Below, one piece after another: positions 9,360 to 17,343 of a stretch of DNA of 64,000 nt. Numbering within the stretch: the first letter of the stretch is position 1; each line of letters starts with the position of its first letter. The DNA is from Desulforhabdus sp. TSK (GTDB lineage Bacteria; Desulfobacterota; Syntrophobacteria; Syntrophobacterales; Syntrophobacteraceae). The notes below the pieces were generated by a model. The model was not told where the DNA came from. It saw only the letters and a program-made list of their open reading frames with translations, and did not search any database. Made by a program: the position numbers and the translations under genes. Where the stretch lies: positions 124,001 through 188,000 of the forward strand of contig NZ_BQXM01000002.1 in NCBI RefSeq assembly GCF_022836495.1, in the 5' to 3' direction.

Positions 9360-10589
9360 ATGAAATACGTTATCCTGGGTAACGGTATTGCCGGTGTCTG
9401 TGCTGCCGAAGCCATTCGCACGCTGGACCTCGAGGGGGAGATCGTGATGGTGGGAGATGAGACCTTCCTTCCCTACAGTCGCCCCATGATCAGCTATGTG
9501 CTGGATGGCTCTGAACCTCACGACAAGCTGCCCATACGGCCCGCCGACTTTTATGAATCCATGAAAATCAAGCCTGTTCTGGGGCAACGGGCGGTGAGCC
9601 TTGACGTGGAGAACCGACGGGTGCAGCTGGCCGATTCCACCTGCATCGATTATGACCGCCTGCTCATTGCAACGGGTGCGGACCCTCGTCCCCTGCGGGC
9701 TGCCCACATGGATCTCGGCGGGATCTTCTACCTGCGCACCGAAAGCCATGTGCGTCAGCAAGTGGCCGCACTGTCCACCGCCCGCCGAGCCCTTGTGCTG
9801 GGCGGGGGGCTGGTGGGCCTCAAAGCGGCTTATGCACTGCTCAAACGGGGCCTGGAAGTGACCCTGCTCATTACCTCCGGCTACCCTCTTTCCCTGCAGG
9901 TGGACGAAATTGCGGGCAAGATGGTCCTGGACGAGCTCCTGCGCCGAGGACTCAAGGTCCTGGTGGGGAGGAGCGTGCGGGCCTTCGAGGGCAACGGGGT
10001 CGTGCGGGCAGCCGTCACCGATACCGGGTCACGGCTTCCCTGCGACATGGTCATCATCGCCAAGGGTGTGCTCCCCAGCCGGGACTTCATCCCCCGGCAG
10101 CACATCCATGTGGATCTGGGTGTCGTGGTGGACGACCATCTCCAAACCAGCGCCGCAGGAATCCATGCCGCAGGGGATGTGGCCGAATCGGTCGATATTT
10201 CGAGAGGCTGCCGCTGGGTCAATGCCCTCTGGCCCGAAGCTGCGGTACAGGGGCGCATTGCCGGCCTGAACATGGCCGGCCGCCCTGTCGTATACCCCGG
10301 CAGCATGAGCCGGAATGTTCTGAGGGTTTATGACCTGGATGTCCTGACCCTGGGGCACGCCAATCCCGGCCCCGAAGAGGGGTGTCGCATCGTGTGGTCC
10401 GGCGGCCCCGGCAAGGGGCGGTATCGCAGCCTGGTCCTGAAGGACGACATCCTGGTGGGGGCGGTGCTCGTCAACCAGGTGGAGCAGGGGGGAGTGCTGT
10501 GTGCCCTCATGGAAAACCGGGTTCCGCTCCGCCTCTCCACATCCAGGCTCATGGCTCCCGATTTCAATTTCGCCTGCCTTTTACCCTGA
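9360..10589 (+). CDS. FAD/NAD-dependent oxidoreductase of the CO dehydrogenase cluster
   Basis: A 409-residue class-I pyridine-nucleotide-disulfide-type flavoprotein, resembling rubredoxin reductase and NirB/NasB N-terminal domains. It has the FAD loop GNGIAG at residues 7-12, YSRPMISYVL (flavin contact), LLIATGADPRP, an NAD loop VLGGGLVGLKAA near residue 142, and HAAGDVAES closing the FAD site. No redox-active CxxC pair is evident. With cooF and cooS downstream it forms the FNOR-CooF-CooS arrangement known from CODH clusters of other anaerobes, where CO-derived electrons are thought to reduce NAD(P)+. A strong GGGGGAGGAGGA site abuts the ATG. The gap to cooF is 103 bases. Confidence 0.88.
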   Translation: MKYVILGNGIAGVCAAEAIRTLDLEGEIVMVGDETFLPYSRPMISYVLDGSEPHDKLPIRPADFYESMKIKPVLGQRAVSLDVENRRVQLADSTCIDYDRLLIATGADPRPLRAAHMDLGGIFYLRTESHVRQQVAALSTARRALVLGGGLVGLKAAYALLKRGLEVTLLITSGYPLSLQVDEIAGKMVLDELLRRGLKVLVGRSVRAFEGNGVVRAAVTDTGSRLPCDMVIIAKGVLPSRDFIPRQHIHVDLGVVVDDHLQTSAAGIHAAGDVAESVDISRGCRWVNALWPEAAVQGRIAGLNMAGRPVVYPGSMSRNVLRVYDLDVLTLGHANPGPEEGCRIVWSGGPGKGRYRSLVLKDDILVGAVLVNQVEQGGVLCALMENRVPLRLSTSRLMAPDFNFACLLP

Positions 10590-10692
10590 GTGCCGGACTC
10601 AAAATTCCAGGCATCGGTGCATCTTCGCTGCAACATCGGTCTCCCCGTGAGCTTTTGAGGAAGTCTCCAAACCTGAAGCATAAGGAGGGTTC

Positions 10693-11292
10693 ATGAAAGA
10701 AGTGATTGTCCACCCCAAAAGATGCGTGGGCTGTATGCAGTGCATGCCGGCGTGCGCCACGGCCCATTCGCGGACTCGGCATCTGGTCAGCGCCGTGCTG
10801 GAAACGCCCCAGCCCAAGCCGAGAGTCCATGTGGGAGCGGGGCGCTTCAACGAAGGGTTTCCCAATCGCTGCCGCCACTGTGATCCGGCGCCCTGCCAAC
10901 TGACATGCCTGACGGGAGCCATTTACCGGCATGCAGGCACCCAGACGGTGATGATCGATCCCGACCGATGCATCAACTGCGCTTCCTGTGCCATGGCCTG
11001 CCCCTACGGGGTGATTCGCTTCCATGAGGATCCTCTGGGGCCGCCGGGCCGTGCCGTTGCGGTCAAGTGCGACAACTGCGTCGCACGGGTGGCCGAGGGG
11101 CAAATCCCCGCCTGCGTGGAAGCCTGCAAGGTCGGGGCACTCACCTACGAGGAGCGGGACACGGCCATGAAGCGCCAGACCCTTGCCGTGGCGCGCAGCA
11201 TGTCTTCGGGCGCCGGCGAACCGGTCCTGCCTCCGGGTGTGGGGCTGCTTCGGACCATGAAAGAATCCCAAGTGCAGCTCTTGAAGGGCTGA
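10693..11292 (+). CDS. cooF: CooF-like ferredoxin (four-cluster Fe-S electron carrier)
   Basis: A 199-residue polyferredoxin of the HycB/DmsB/CooF type. The cysteine groups are CVGCMQCMPAC near residue 11, CRHCDPAPCQLTC, CINCASCAMACP and CDNCVARVAEG...CVEAC, enough for four 4Fe-4S clusters. CooF takes electrons from the CODH D- and B-clusters and passes them on, here most likely to the flavoprotein encoded just upstream. There is no Tat or Sec signal, so it is cytosolic. An AAGGAGG site precedes ATG 10693. The stop lies 32 bases before cooS. Confidence 0.92.
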   Translation: MKEVIVHPKRCVGCMQCMPACATAHSRTRHLVSAVLETPQPKPRVHVGAGRFNEGFPNRCRHCDPAPCQLTCLTGAIYRHAGTQTVMIDPDRCINCASCAMACPYGVIRFHEDPLGPPGRAVAVKCDNCVARVAEGQIPACVEACKVGALTYEERDTAMKRQTLAVARSMSSGAGEPVLPPGVGLLRTMKESQVQLLKG

Positions 11293-11324
11293 TTCCAGCC
11301 ATGAAGGTCATGAAGGAGGGAAAC

Positions 11325-13205
11325 ATGTTTGACCCTGAACACAGCCTGTCTGTGACACAAGATGCCGACCGCCTGTACGCCAAGGCACGAGAAGATGGAA
11401 TCGAAACTGTCTGGGAGCGGCATACTGCTCAGCAGCCTCAGTGTGGCTTTTGTGACATGGGGTTGAGCTGCCGCATCTGCGTCATGGGCCCGTGCCGGGT
11501 GGATCCCTTCGGTGAAGGGCCGCAGAGAGGGGTCTGCGGTGCGGACGCCGACATCATCGTGGCGCGCAACCTGTGCCGCATGATCGCCGCCGGAGCCGCC
11601 TCCCATTCGGACCATGGCCGCGACCTGGTGGAAGTCCTGGCCGGGGTGGCCGATGGAACGGCCAAGGGCTACAAGATCCGGGATGAAGCCAAGCTGAAGA
11701 AGCTGGCCGCCGAATACGGGATCACTACGGATGGGGAGGATGTGCTCGTCCTGGCTGGAGAGCTGGCTGAGGCCATGATGGAAGACTACGGCATGCGCCG
11801 CAGGGCCATCAACCTGGTGGCCCGCGCTCCCCAAAAGCGACGGGAGCTGTGGGATCGTGTCGGTCTGACGCCGCGGGGCATCGACCGGGAAACCTCCGAG
11901 ATGATGCACCGCACGCACATGGGGGTGGACAACGACTGGCAGAGCCTGCTCCTCCAGGGGATGCGCAACGCCCTGTCCGACGGCTGGGGCGGCTCCATGA
12001 TCGCCACGGAAGTTTCCGACATCCTGTTCGGCGTGCCCACACCGAGAGTCACATCGGTCAATGCCGGTGTGCTCAAGAAAGACCAGGTCAACATTGTCGT
12101 CCACGGCCACAATCCCGTCGTGTCGGAAATGGTCTCCCAGGCCTGTACCGCTCCCGAGCTCCTGGCTCTGGCCAAAGAGAAGGGGGCCCAGGGCATCAAC
12201 CTGGTGGGCCTCTGCTGCACGGGAAACGAGCTCCTCATGCGCCGGGGCATCGCCATGGCCGGCAACCATCTCATGACGGAGCTCATCCTCTCCACCGGCG
12301 CCGTGGATATGATGATCGTCGATTACCAGTGCATCATGCCTTCGGTGGGGCAGGCGGCCACGTGCTACCACACGAAAATGATCAGCACCAGCGACAAAGC
12401 CCGGTTTCCTCACATGGAGCACCATGAATTCCACCCGGACAATGCCGAGGCCAAAGCCATGCAGGTGGTGCGGACGGCCGTGGAAAATTTTGTCAACCGT
12501 GGGCGGGTTTTCATTCCCGTGGAGCCGAGGGAGGCCATGGGGGGATTTTCCGTGGAGGCCATTCTCGGTGCGCTGGGAGGAACACCGGCGCCCCTGGTGG
12601 AGGCCGTCAAGGCAGGCAAGATTCGAGGCGCCGTGGGCATCGTCGGCTGCAACAACCCGAAGATCAAGCACGACTATGGGCATGTGACCCTCACCCGGCG
12701 GCTCGTGGAAAACGACATCCTGGTGGTGGATACGGGGTGTGTGTCGGTGGCCAACGCGAAGGCAGGCTACAAAATGCCTGAAGCCGCTGAAATGGCCGGT
12801 CCGGGCCTCAAAGAGATCTGCCGTGCCCTGGGAATCCCGCCGGTGCTGCACCTGGGAAGCTGCGTGGACAACGTGCGCATCCTGGTGCTCCTGTCGGCTC
12901 TTGCCGATGCCCTGGGGGTGGACATCAGCGACCTTCCCGTGGCGGGTTCCGCGCCCGAGTGGTATTCGGAAAAGGCGGTCACCATCGCCGTCTACTTTGT
13001 GGCATCGGGAGTCACCACCCACCTGGGTCCCATGCCGCCCATCACCGGCAGCATGAACGTCGTTAACCTGCTTACGTCCGGACTCAACGACGTGGTGGGC
13101 GCCACCTTTGCCGTGGAGCCCGACCCGGAAAAGGCGGCGGTCTTCCTGCGTCAGCATATCGAGGACAAGCGCAGGGCTCTTGGGCTGGATGCCCGGCGGG
13201 TTTAG
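11325..13205 (+). CDS. cooS: Anaerobic Ni-Fe carbon monoxide dehydrogenase CooS
   Basis: A 626-residue monofunctional CODH that interconverts CO and CO2. N-terminal cysteines CGFCDMGLSCRICVMGPC, then GVCG, fit the D- and B-clusters. The C-cluster ligands are all present in order: His in VVHGHNPVVSEM, then Cys in GLCCTGNELL, DYQCIMPS, GIVGCNNPK, VVDTGCVSVANAK and LGSCVDNVR. The chosen start has an ideal AAGGAGGG site five bases upstream of ATG 11325. The frame is open back to 11067, and ATGs at 11301 and 11310 are possible but less well placed. No cooC nickel chaperone lies downstream; a terminator follows after about 190 bases. Confidence 0.96.
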   Translation: MFDPEHSLSVTQDADRLYAKAREDGIETVWERHTAQQPQCGFCDMGLSCRICVMGPCRVDPFGEGPQRGVCGADADIIVARNLCRMIAAGAASHSDHGRDLVEVLAGVADGTAKGYKIRDEAKLKKLAAEYGITTDGEDVLVLAGELAEAMMEDYGMRRRAINLVARAPQKRRELWDRVGLTPRGIDRETSEMMHRTHMGVDNDWQSLLLQGMRNALSDGWGGSMIATEVSDILFGVPTPRVTSVNAGVLKKDQVNIVVHGHNPVVSEMVSQACTAPELLALAKEKGAQGINLVGLCCTGNELLMRRGIAMAGNHLMTELILSTGAVDMMIVDYQCIMPSVGQAATCYHTKMISTSDKARFPHMEHHEFHPDNAEAKAMQVVRTAVENFVNRGRVFIPVEPREAMGGFSVEAILGALGGTPAPLVEAVKAGKIRGAVGIVGCNNPKIKHDYGHVTLTRRLVENDILVVDTGCVSVANAKAGYKMPEAAEMAGPGLKEICRALGIPPVLHLGSCVDNVRILVLLSALADALGVDISDLPVAGSAPEWYSEKAVTIAVYFVASGVTTHLGPMPPITGSMNVVNLLTSGLNDVVGATFAVEPDPEKAAVFLRQHIEDKRRALGLDARRV

Positions 13206-13391
13206 TTACATCGCAGTTAAAGCCATGACCTGGTATCAAAACGAGATGTTGCTCTCCAGCGTAGGATGGGCATCTGCCCAACCACGCATTTTCCTGGCAC
13301 AAAAAATGGTGGTGAAAAAACCTCTCTGCAGAAGAACCCTTGTTGTAGTACCAGGAATTGTCGCCAGAATTCCGCCTCCCATGGCGCTACC
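13206..13391. other. Non-coding trailer of cooS
   Basis: I see no gene, RNA motif or convincing promoter in this stretch. It ends at the terminator hairpin. Confidence 0.4.
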
Positions 13392-13434
13392 ATTGCTCCC
13401 TGTCTCCGTGGGGGGCAGGGAGCAATGTTTTCTT
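13392..13434 (+). terminator. Rho-independent terminator after cooS
   Basis: A perfect 11-bp inverted repeat, ATTGCTCCCTG (13392-13402) and CAGGGAGCAAT (13416-13426), with a 13-base G-rich loop, followed by GTTTTCTTT. It ends the flavoprotein-cooF-cooS transcript. Confidence 0.75.
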
Positions 13435-13441
13435 TGCTTTT

Positions 13442-13514
13442 TGTAGGAGCGGCATCCTGCCGCGACACGGGCTGCAGTTATCCGTTCCTGTCACGGCTGG
13501 AAGCCGCTCCTACA
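13442..13514. repeat. REP pair (BIME-like): two inverted TGTAGGAGCGGC elements
   Basis: Copy 1 starts TGTAGGAGCGGCATCCTGCC at 13442. Copy 2 is on the opposite strand, ending GCCGCTCCTACA at 13514. Each copy contains its own GCGGC/GCCGC mini-palindrome, and about 22 bases separate them, so the whole unit can fold into one long hairpin. The pattern matches REP/BIME elements mobilised by RAYT transposases in other proteobacteria; no RAYT gene is in this window. Confidence 0.75.
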
Positions 13515-13565
13515 AAGAAATGGCCGTGTAATTACGATCTTTGGCGCTAACTGGTTTAGGTTAGA

Positions 13566-13889
13566 TTATCCGCGGCAAGAACCGTCACGGGCGCCGGATC
13601 CGTTTCCATTTCTGGAACGCTTCTGGGCAGCCAGTGAAAAGGCTTCATCCTTGATGGGAGCTGTGTAGCTTTGACAAGAACCGTCACGAGCACCGGATCC
13701 GTTTCCACTTCTGGAGCGTTTCTTGGCGGCCAGTGAAAAGGTTTCATCCTTGATGGGAGCCGTGTAGCTTTGGCAGGATCTATTTTTTTTCTTATCTCTA
13801 TTCCGGATATTATCAGCAGCCTGTACCGATGTAATACCAAAAGCGAAAACCATAGCCAGCACCAAACACGATTTGACAGCCTTCTTCAT
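13566..13889 (-). CDS. Small secreted protein with two 33-residue repeats
   Basis: The 107-residue product has a clear Sec signal peptide (MKKAVKSCLVLAMVFAFG..., cleavage after SVQA), a short basic linker (NRDKKKNR), then two near-identical 33-residue units. Each begins SCQSYTAPIKDE, continues FSLAA and a basic KRSR-type motif, and ends GNGSGARDG. The final copy is followed by SCRG. One cysteine per unit plus the terminal one could form disulfides or be modified. ATG 13889 has an excellent AAAGGAG ribosome site. It has its own leader and no partner gene nearby. I do not recognise the family; a secreted repeat peptide or peptide precursor is possible but unproven. Confidence 0.7.
   Translation of the reverse strand: MKKAVKSCLVLAMVFAFGITSVQAADNIRNRDKKKNRSCQSYTAPIKDETFSLAAKKRSRSGNGSGARDGSCQSYTAPIKDEAFSLAAQKRSRNGNGSGARDGSCRG
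13576..13773 (-). repeat. Two tandem 99-bp direct repeats inside the small secreted gene
   Basis: Copies at 13576-13674 and 13675-13773 differ at about 14 positions. The unit is exactly 99 bp, so copy number can change without a frameshift. Confidence 0.85.
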
Positions 13890-14422
13890 TGTTTCTCCTT
13901 TTCTCGTTCTTATTTGATTGCCAACATCCCTTACTTACCCCCTATACAAACGGGCTTCGGAAATGGTCACAATTTTTTTTGAGGGAGAAGCAAGGGAAGA
14001 ACGATGAGGGTGAAAAACAGCTGGTACACGGCGAAAGGTTTTATCGTATGGGACCGTGCCGGATAAGGACGGCAGTGATGTTGTTGACTTATGGGCCAGG
14101 CAAGAAATAGCTGCTGACCCTGCCTATTCATCCGTCATTTGTAAATGTAGGGTGCGTTTTGCGCACCATTGTGACACAAGAATTTTGGAGTAAGGATGGT
14201 GCATGAAATGCACCTACCCCTACCCTGTATGATGGATGCCGTTTTATTGCCTCCATCTTCAGAGGACGACTTCAAAAGCTTCGGGACAGGTGATGGATTT
14301 GGCGGGGATGTCAGTCTGTTGCTCTCAAGTAACCAGGTTTATTCCTGCGAGTGTTGATTCAATTTCAGACGGCGCCCCGAGCAACCGTCAAAATCGATGC
14401 ACTATCAAGATGGGGAGTGCCT
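13890..14422. other. Intergenic stretch with leader and inverted repeat
   Basis: It holds the 5' leader of the small secreted gene (A-rich, GGGGGTAAGTAAGGG on the minus strand) and, at 14147-14217, an inverted repeat listed separately. I see no gene here. Confidence 0.4.
14147..14217. repeat. Interrupted inverted repeat, GTAGGGTGCG type
   Basis: The left arm begins GTAGGGTGCGTTTTGCGCACC and the right arm ends GGTGCATGAAATGCACCTAC. Each arm is itself a small palindrome, and the outer ends (GTAG...CTAC) are inverted. This resembles dispersed GGTGCG...CGCACC repeats or a miniature element remnant. Confidence 0.5.
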
Positions 14423-14560
14423 CTACCTTCCACCGCCACCGCCACCACCTCCGGAGCCGCCACCGCCTCCACCAGAGCCACCAGAGCCACCAGAGCCGTC
14501 ACCTCCACCAGAGCCCCCACCCGAGCCACCAGGTCCACCTCCGGAGCCTTCCGGGCCACC
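14423..14560 (-). repeat. Gly/Ser-codon triplet repeat tract
   Basis: On the plus strand this is a run of CCACCGCCACC, CCAGAG and CCTCCA triplets encoding the poly-Gly/Ser tail. Triplet gain or loss would keep frame. Confidence 0.7.
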
Positions 14561-15445
14561 GCCGAAGCCTCCTCCTTTTCCACTCTGATCTCCGGCGCTC
14601 TCCCCCCGCCCATGCCCTCCACCTGCCTTCCCGGAAGAGTCTCCTTTTCCGAGCTGAGGCCCGTACTGCCCGAGGTCTTTTTCCGTAACCCCCACACGGG
14701 CCGAAAAATCACTGTACGTGCCATGCATTTCCATAACGCTCATGGCGGCCGCCGCTATTTCCTTGTCCGTCAGCCCTCTGGACCTGGCGATGTCTATGGA
14801 CCGTACGAAGTCCCTTTCGTTGGAAGTAAAAAAGCTCCGGCTCAATCCCGTGGAAACAATCTCCCGGGAAAGCTTGGGGTCAAAGGCCATCTGCCTGAGG
14901 GAAGCAAAGACCTCCACCCCGCGGGTCATCGTCCCGAGAGGGACCCCTGGAAACTGTGCCAGCATCCCTCGCAGCTCCTCCTTTGAAAGCCCGCAGTAGA
15001 GGCTCTCCGTCAGCCGAATGAGCGTTTCCTCGGGTACCCGTACGTGACTCGCCTGGGTGCGGTTGTATTCAACGAGCCAGGATTGGACCAGGCGGTAATC
15101 CTGCTCCTTTTTTGCCACCACCTCCTCCAGGCGAGGCATGGGGATGCGTTTTGCCAGTCCTTCCTGGATCTTGCTCCATAGAGGCTTCAAAGGAATGTCT
15201 TCTTTATGAGCCTCTGTCAGAATGCCTACAAGGCGGGCCATCCCTTCCGGGTCCACCTGGTTCTCATACCCGAAGGTCAACAGCCGGTTCAAATCCTCGG
15301 AAGGTATCCCGGCCTGCTGTGCTTCAGCGACGGCATCAGCAAGGCTTCCGCGGCCTTCGCCGGCAAGAGCACTGCACACACCCGTCCACACAGAGAGCAG
15401 CAGCAGCAGAGCAGACAACCGTATGCTAAATGTTCGTTTCATCAT
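14423..15445 (-). CDS. Secreted protein with long Gly/Ser tail, last gene of the sigma-factor operon
   Basis: A 340-residue product with a signal peptide (MMKRTFSIRLSALLLLLSVWTG..., cleavage near SALA), an alpha-helical globular part (about residues 30-255), and a tail of about 75 residues made almost only of Gly and Ser from KGGGFGGGPEGSGGG onward. I do not recognise the globular domain. Its start overlaps the end of the CBM48 membrane gene by about 20 bases, so the two are translationally coupled, and it is probably a target or output of the sigma factor. The start could equally be the second Met (15442). The tail sequence is slippage-prone. Confidence 0.72.
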   Translation of the reverse strand: MMKRTFSIRLSALLLLLSVWTGVCSALAGEGRGSLADAVAEAQQAGIPSEDLNRLLTFGYENQVDPEGMARLVGILTEAHKEDIPLKPLWSKIQEGLAKRIPMPRLEEVVAKKEQDYRLVQSWLVEYNRTQASHVRVPEETLIRLTESLYCGLSKEELRGMLAQFPGVPLGTMTRGVEVFASLRQMAFDPKLSREIVSTGLSRSFFTSNERDFVRSIDIARSRGLTDKEIAAAAMSVMEMHGTYSDFSARVGVTEKDLGQYGPQLGKGDSSGKAGGGHGRGESAGDQSGKGGGFGGGPEGSGGGPGGSGGGSGGGDGSGGSGGSGGGGGGSGGGGGGGGR

Positions 15446-16010
15446 GATTCCCTACGATGAGAACTGCATTTCGATGCCCAAAGCCGTCATCCTGATAGAA
15501 CCCCGCCGAGGGATCAGGGATTATCTTGCCGTCATCGACCACAAAAGCATATTCGTATCGTCCTTTGGGAAGGCGCACGGTTAAGGTCCATGACTCCGTT
15601 CCTTCTTCTCTGTGCATTTCGTATCCCCGAGCATGCCAGTCATTGAAGGATCCCACCACCCGGACATGTTGTGCGTCGGGCAGGTTCAACGAGAGCGTCA
15701 CGGCAATGCCTTCGTTCTGAGAGAGCGTCACCACTTGGGGGGCATCCCCACTGCCCCGAAGGTAGAGGACGGAAGCCAGGCACGCCACCACGAGCATGGA
15801 AGCGGCAGGAACCAATTGCAGCGGCGTGAAGGTAATGGATCGAGGCGACCTGGCCCAACGGAGAGCGCGAAACCACCACGGCCTCTTTTGGGTGCGCACG
15901 GCTCCCATGACAGAGCTCAGCAGCGAATCCGGAGGATCCAGAGAAGGGGCTTCTCGGATCCCGCGCTCGATCCTTGCCAACACCTCGTCTTGTTGCAGTT
16001 CATTGTTCAT
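15426..16010 (-). CDS. Single-pass membrane protein with periplasmic CBM48/AMPK-type domain; probable anti-sigma partner
   Basis: 194 residues. An N-terminal cytoplasmic segment (1-62) has short helices, one hydrophobic helix spans about 64-84 (LQLVPAASMLVVACLASVLYL), and a periplasmic domain spans about 97-185. The last part matches the early-set/glycogen-binding fold of AMPK-beta and isoamylase N-termini: VRVVGSFNDW, then WTLTVRLPKGRYEYAFVVDD and a closing NAVLIV. The start ATG 16010 lies within the last codons of the sigma factor gene, so translation is coupled. Position and topology are those of an anti-sigma factor, but the usual zinc-binding anti-sigma motif (HxxxCxxC) is absent. The anti-sigma role is inferred from context. 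Confidence 0.75.
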   Translation of the reverse strand: MNNELQQDEVLARIERGIREAPSLDPPDSLLSSVMGAVRTQKRPWWFRALRWARSPRSITFTPLQLVPAASMLVVACLASVLYLRGSGDAPQVVTLSQNEGIAVTLSLNLPDAQHVRVVGSFNDWHARGYEMHREEGTESWTLTVRLPKGRYEYAFVVDDGKIIPDPSAGFYQDDGFGHRNAVLIVGNHDETNI

Positions 16011-16560
16011 GACCGATACCCCGCAAAACCTCCCTGAGTCTGGCCAGACCACGATGCACGCGCATCTTTGCTCCGCTCACCGAGAGTCCAAGGGTCGATG
16101 CAATTTCCTCCATGGAAAAATCCTCCTGGTAACGCAAAATCAGGGCCTCCCGGTAGTCCATGGGAAGTTGATGCAGCGCTCGACCGACGCGCTGCGAATC
16201 CAGCCGCTGGCAGAGCACCTCTTCATGCTGTGCCGGATAATCGAGACCGGAGCCGGGTTCGAAGTCCTCCATGGAGCATGTTTGTTTGAGCTTCTTTTCC
16301 CTCAGAAAATTCTTCGACCGATTGACGCCGATGGTGTAAATCCAGGGGAAGAATTTCTTTCCTTCCTTGAAGCGATGCAGCTGCTCATAAGCCTTGATAA
16401 ACGTGTCCTGGGCAAGATCCAACGCATCCGCACGTGATTGCGTCATGCGGTACATGAGGTTGAAAATCGGCTTCTGATACCTTTCCACCAGGACGGCATA
16501 CGCCTCGGCATTTCCGTCCAGAACGGCGGCAATCACCTGTTGATCGTCACTCTGATCCAT
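16000..16560 (-). CDS. ECF sigma factor (RpoE-like, sigma-70 family)
   Basis: 186 residues with region 2 (EAYAVLVERYQKPIFNLMYRMTQSRADALDLAQDTFIKAYEQLHRF..FFPWIYTIGVNRSKNFLR) and region 4 (ALHQLPMDYREALILRYQEDFSMEEIASTLGLSVSGAKMRVHRGLARLRE). Regions 1.1 and 3 are absent, as in ECF factors. ATG 16560 (MDQSDDQQV) matches the usual ECF N-terminus; the in-frame ATG at 16638 would overlap the upstream lipoprotein gene. It sits between a CBM48 lipoprotein gene and the coupled CBM48 membrane gene, suggesting a cell-surface signalling unit. Confidence 0.95.
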   Translation of the reverse strand: MDQSDDQQVIAAVLDGNAEAYAVLVERYQKPIFNLMYRMTQSRADALDLAQDTFIKAYEQLHRFKEGKKFFPWIYTIGVNRSKNFLREKKLKQTCSMEDFEPGSGLDYPAQHEEVLCQRLDSQRVGRALHQLPMDYREALILRYQEDFSMEEIASTLGLSVSGAKMRVHRGLARLREVLRGIGHEQ

Positions 16561-16634
16561 GAAGCGGCTTGTTTCCTCTGAGGATGAAATCCATTTTAAT
16601 CCTTTTACAACTCGGAGGCGAACAAGGTCACAGA

Positions 16635-17012
16635 TCATTCAACAATCAACACGGAATTTTTGCCGCCAAAACCGTTGTCCTCGTCCAGAACGGCGCCGGG
16701 ATCGACTTGTCGAGTCGTTCCGTCGAGAACAAAAACATAGGAATGCCTGCCCCTGGGAAGGGAAAGGCGGGTAGTCCATGTGTCGTTTTCCCGCTGCATG
16801 CAGTCTGCCTCGGCGGACCACTGGTTGAAGCTGCCGGCAATGCAGACCGTTTTTGCCTCGGAGCTTCTGTATTGGAACTGGACGGAAATTTCCTCCTGGC
16901 CCGAAGAAATGACCTTGCGCCCCGTTTGGGCACAGTGACAGGACAGGAGAAGAAGACCGCCGACAAAAAAGATTTGAAAAAAACGCTTTTTGTTGTGCAG
17001 AAAATGACTCAT
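16635..17012 (-). CDS. Lipoprotein with CBM48/AMPK-type domain
   Basis: A 125-residue product: basic start, hydrophobic segment IFFVGGLLLLSC with a lipobox cysteine, then a domain very like that of the membrane gene two positions downstream (VCIAGSFNQWSAEADCM, WTTRLSLPRGRHSYVFVLDG, NSVLIVE). The two probably arose by duplication. ATG 17012 was chosen because it places the lipobox at a normal distance; the frame is open up to 17282 without a good ribosome site. The gap to the sigma gene is 74 bases. Function unknown; binding of a glucan or of a partner protein at the envelope is possible. Confidence 0.7.
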   Translation of the reverse strand: MSHFLHNKKRFFQIFFVGGLLLLSCHCAQTGRKVISSGQEEISVQFQYRSSEAKTVCIAGSFNQWSAEADCMQRENDTWTTRLSLPRGRHSYVFVLDGTTRQVDPGAVLDEDNGFGGKNSVLIVE

Positions 17013-17124
17013 GAGACTATCCCGAAAGGTCAGGGTGCGGCGATATCCCCAATACGCTTCTTTCGGAGGCCCTTTGATGATTTCATGAAGCCTCAGATTC
17101 GTGAAGGGGTTGGGCAGGGTCTGC

Positions 17125-17343
17125 CTATAGTTTCTCCCAAGCATCCCTGCTGATTCCTGCTTGGTGTAGAATCCTGAGCAGGAGCTCCCTGCCGATGTCG
17201 GTATGATGGGGATTGGGTATGCGTAGGGTGATGTCGCCCTTGACCATGAACTGATGTTTTCCACCCGAGTAAGGACCCTCAAATCCCAACTGCGCGAAAT
17301 ATCTGACCAGATCTTTTCTCTTGATTGGCCCGAAGGGTGGCAT
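17125..17343 (-). CDS. hicA: HicA-type mRNA interferase toxin
   Basis: 72 residues of the YcfA/HicA fold (dsRBD-like). The signature is KRKDLVRYFAQLGFEGPYSGGKHQFMVKG with the catalytic His in GGKHQFM, then ITLRIPNPHHTDIGRELLLRILHQAGIS. Such toxins cleave mRNA and tmRNA when the antitoxin is lost. The start ATG overlaps the stop of the hicB gene (ATGA), so the two are translated as a pair. Confidence 0.88.
   Translation of the reverse strand: MPPFGPIKRKDLVRYFAQLGFEGPYSGGKHQFMVKGDITLRIPNPHHTDIGRELLLRILHQAGISRDAWEKL

Noticed and set aside
11067-11324. N-terminal extension of CooS
   Set aside because: It overlaps cooF, has no CODH similarity, and an ideal ribosome site precedes ATG 11325.
13576-13773. 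CRISPR-like direct repeats
   Set aside because: Only two 99-bp copies without spacers, inside a coding frame with a signal peptide.
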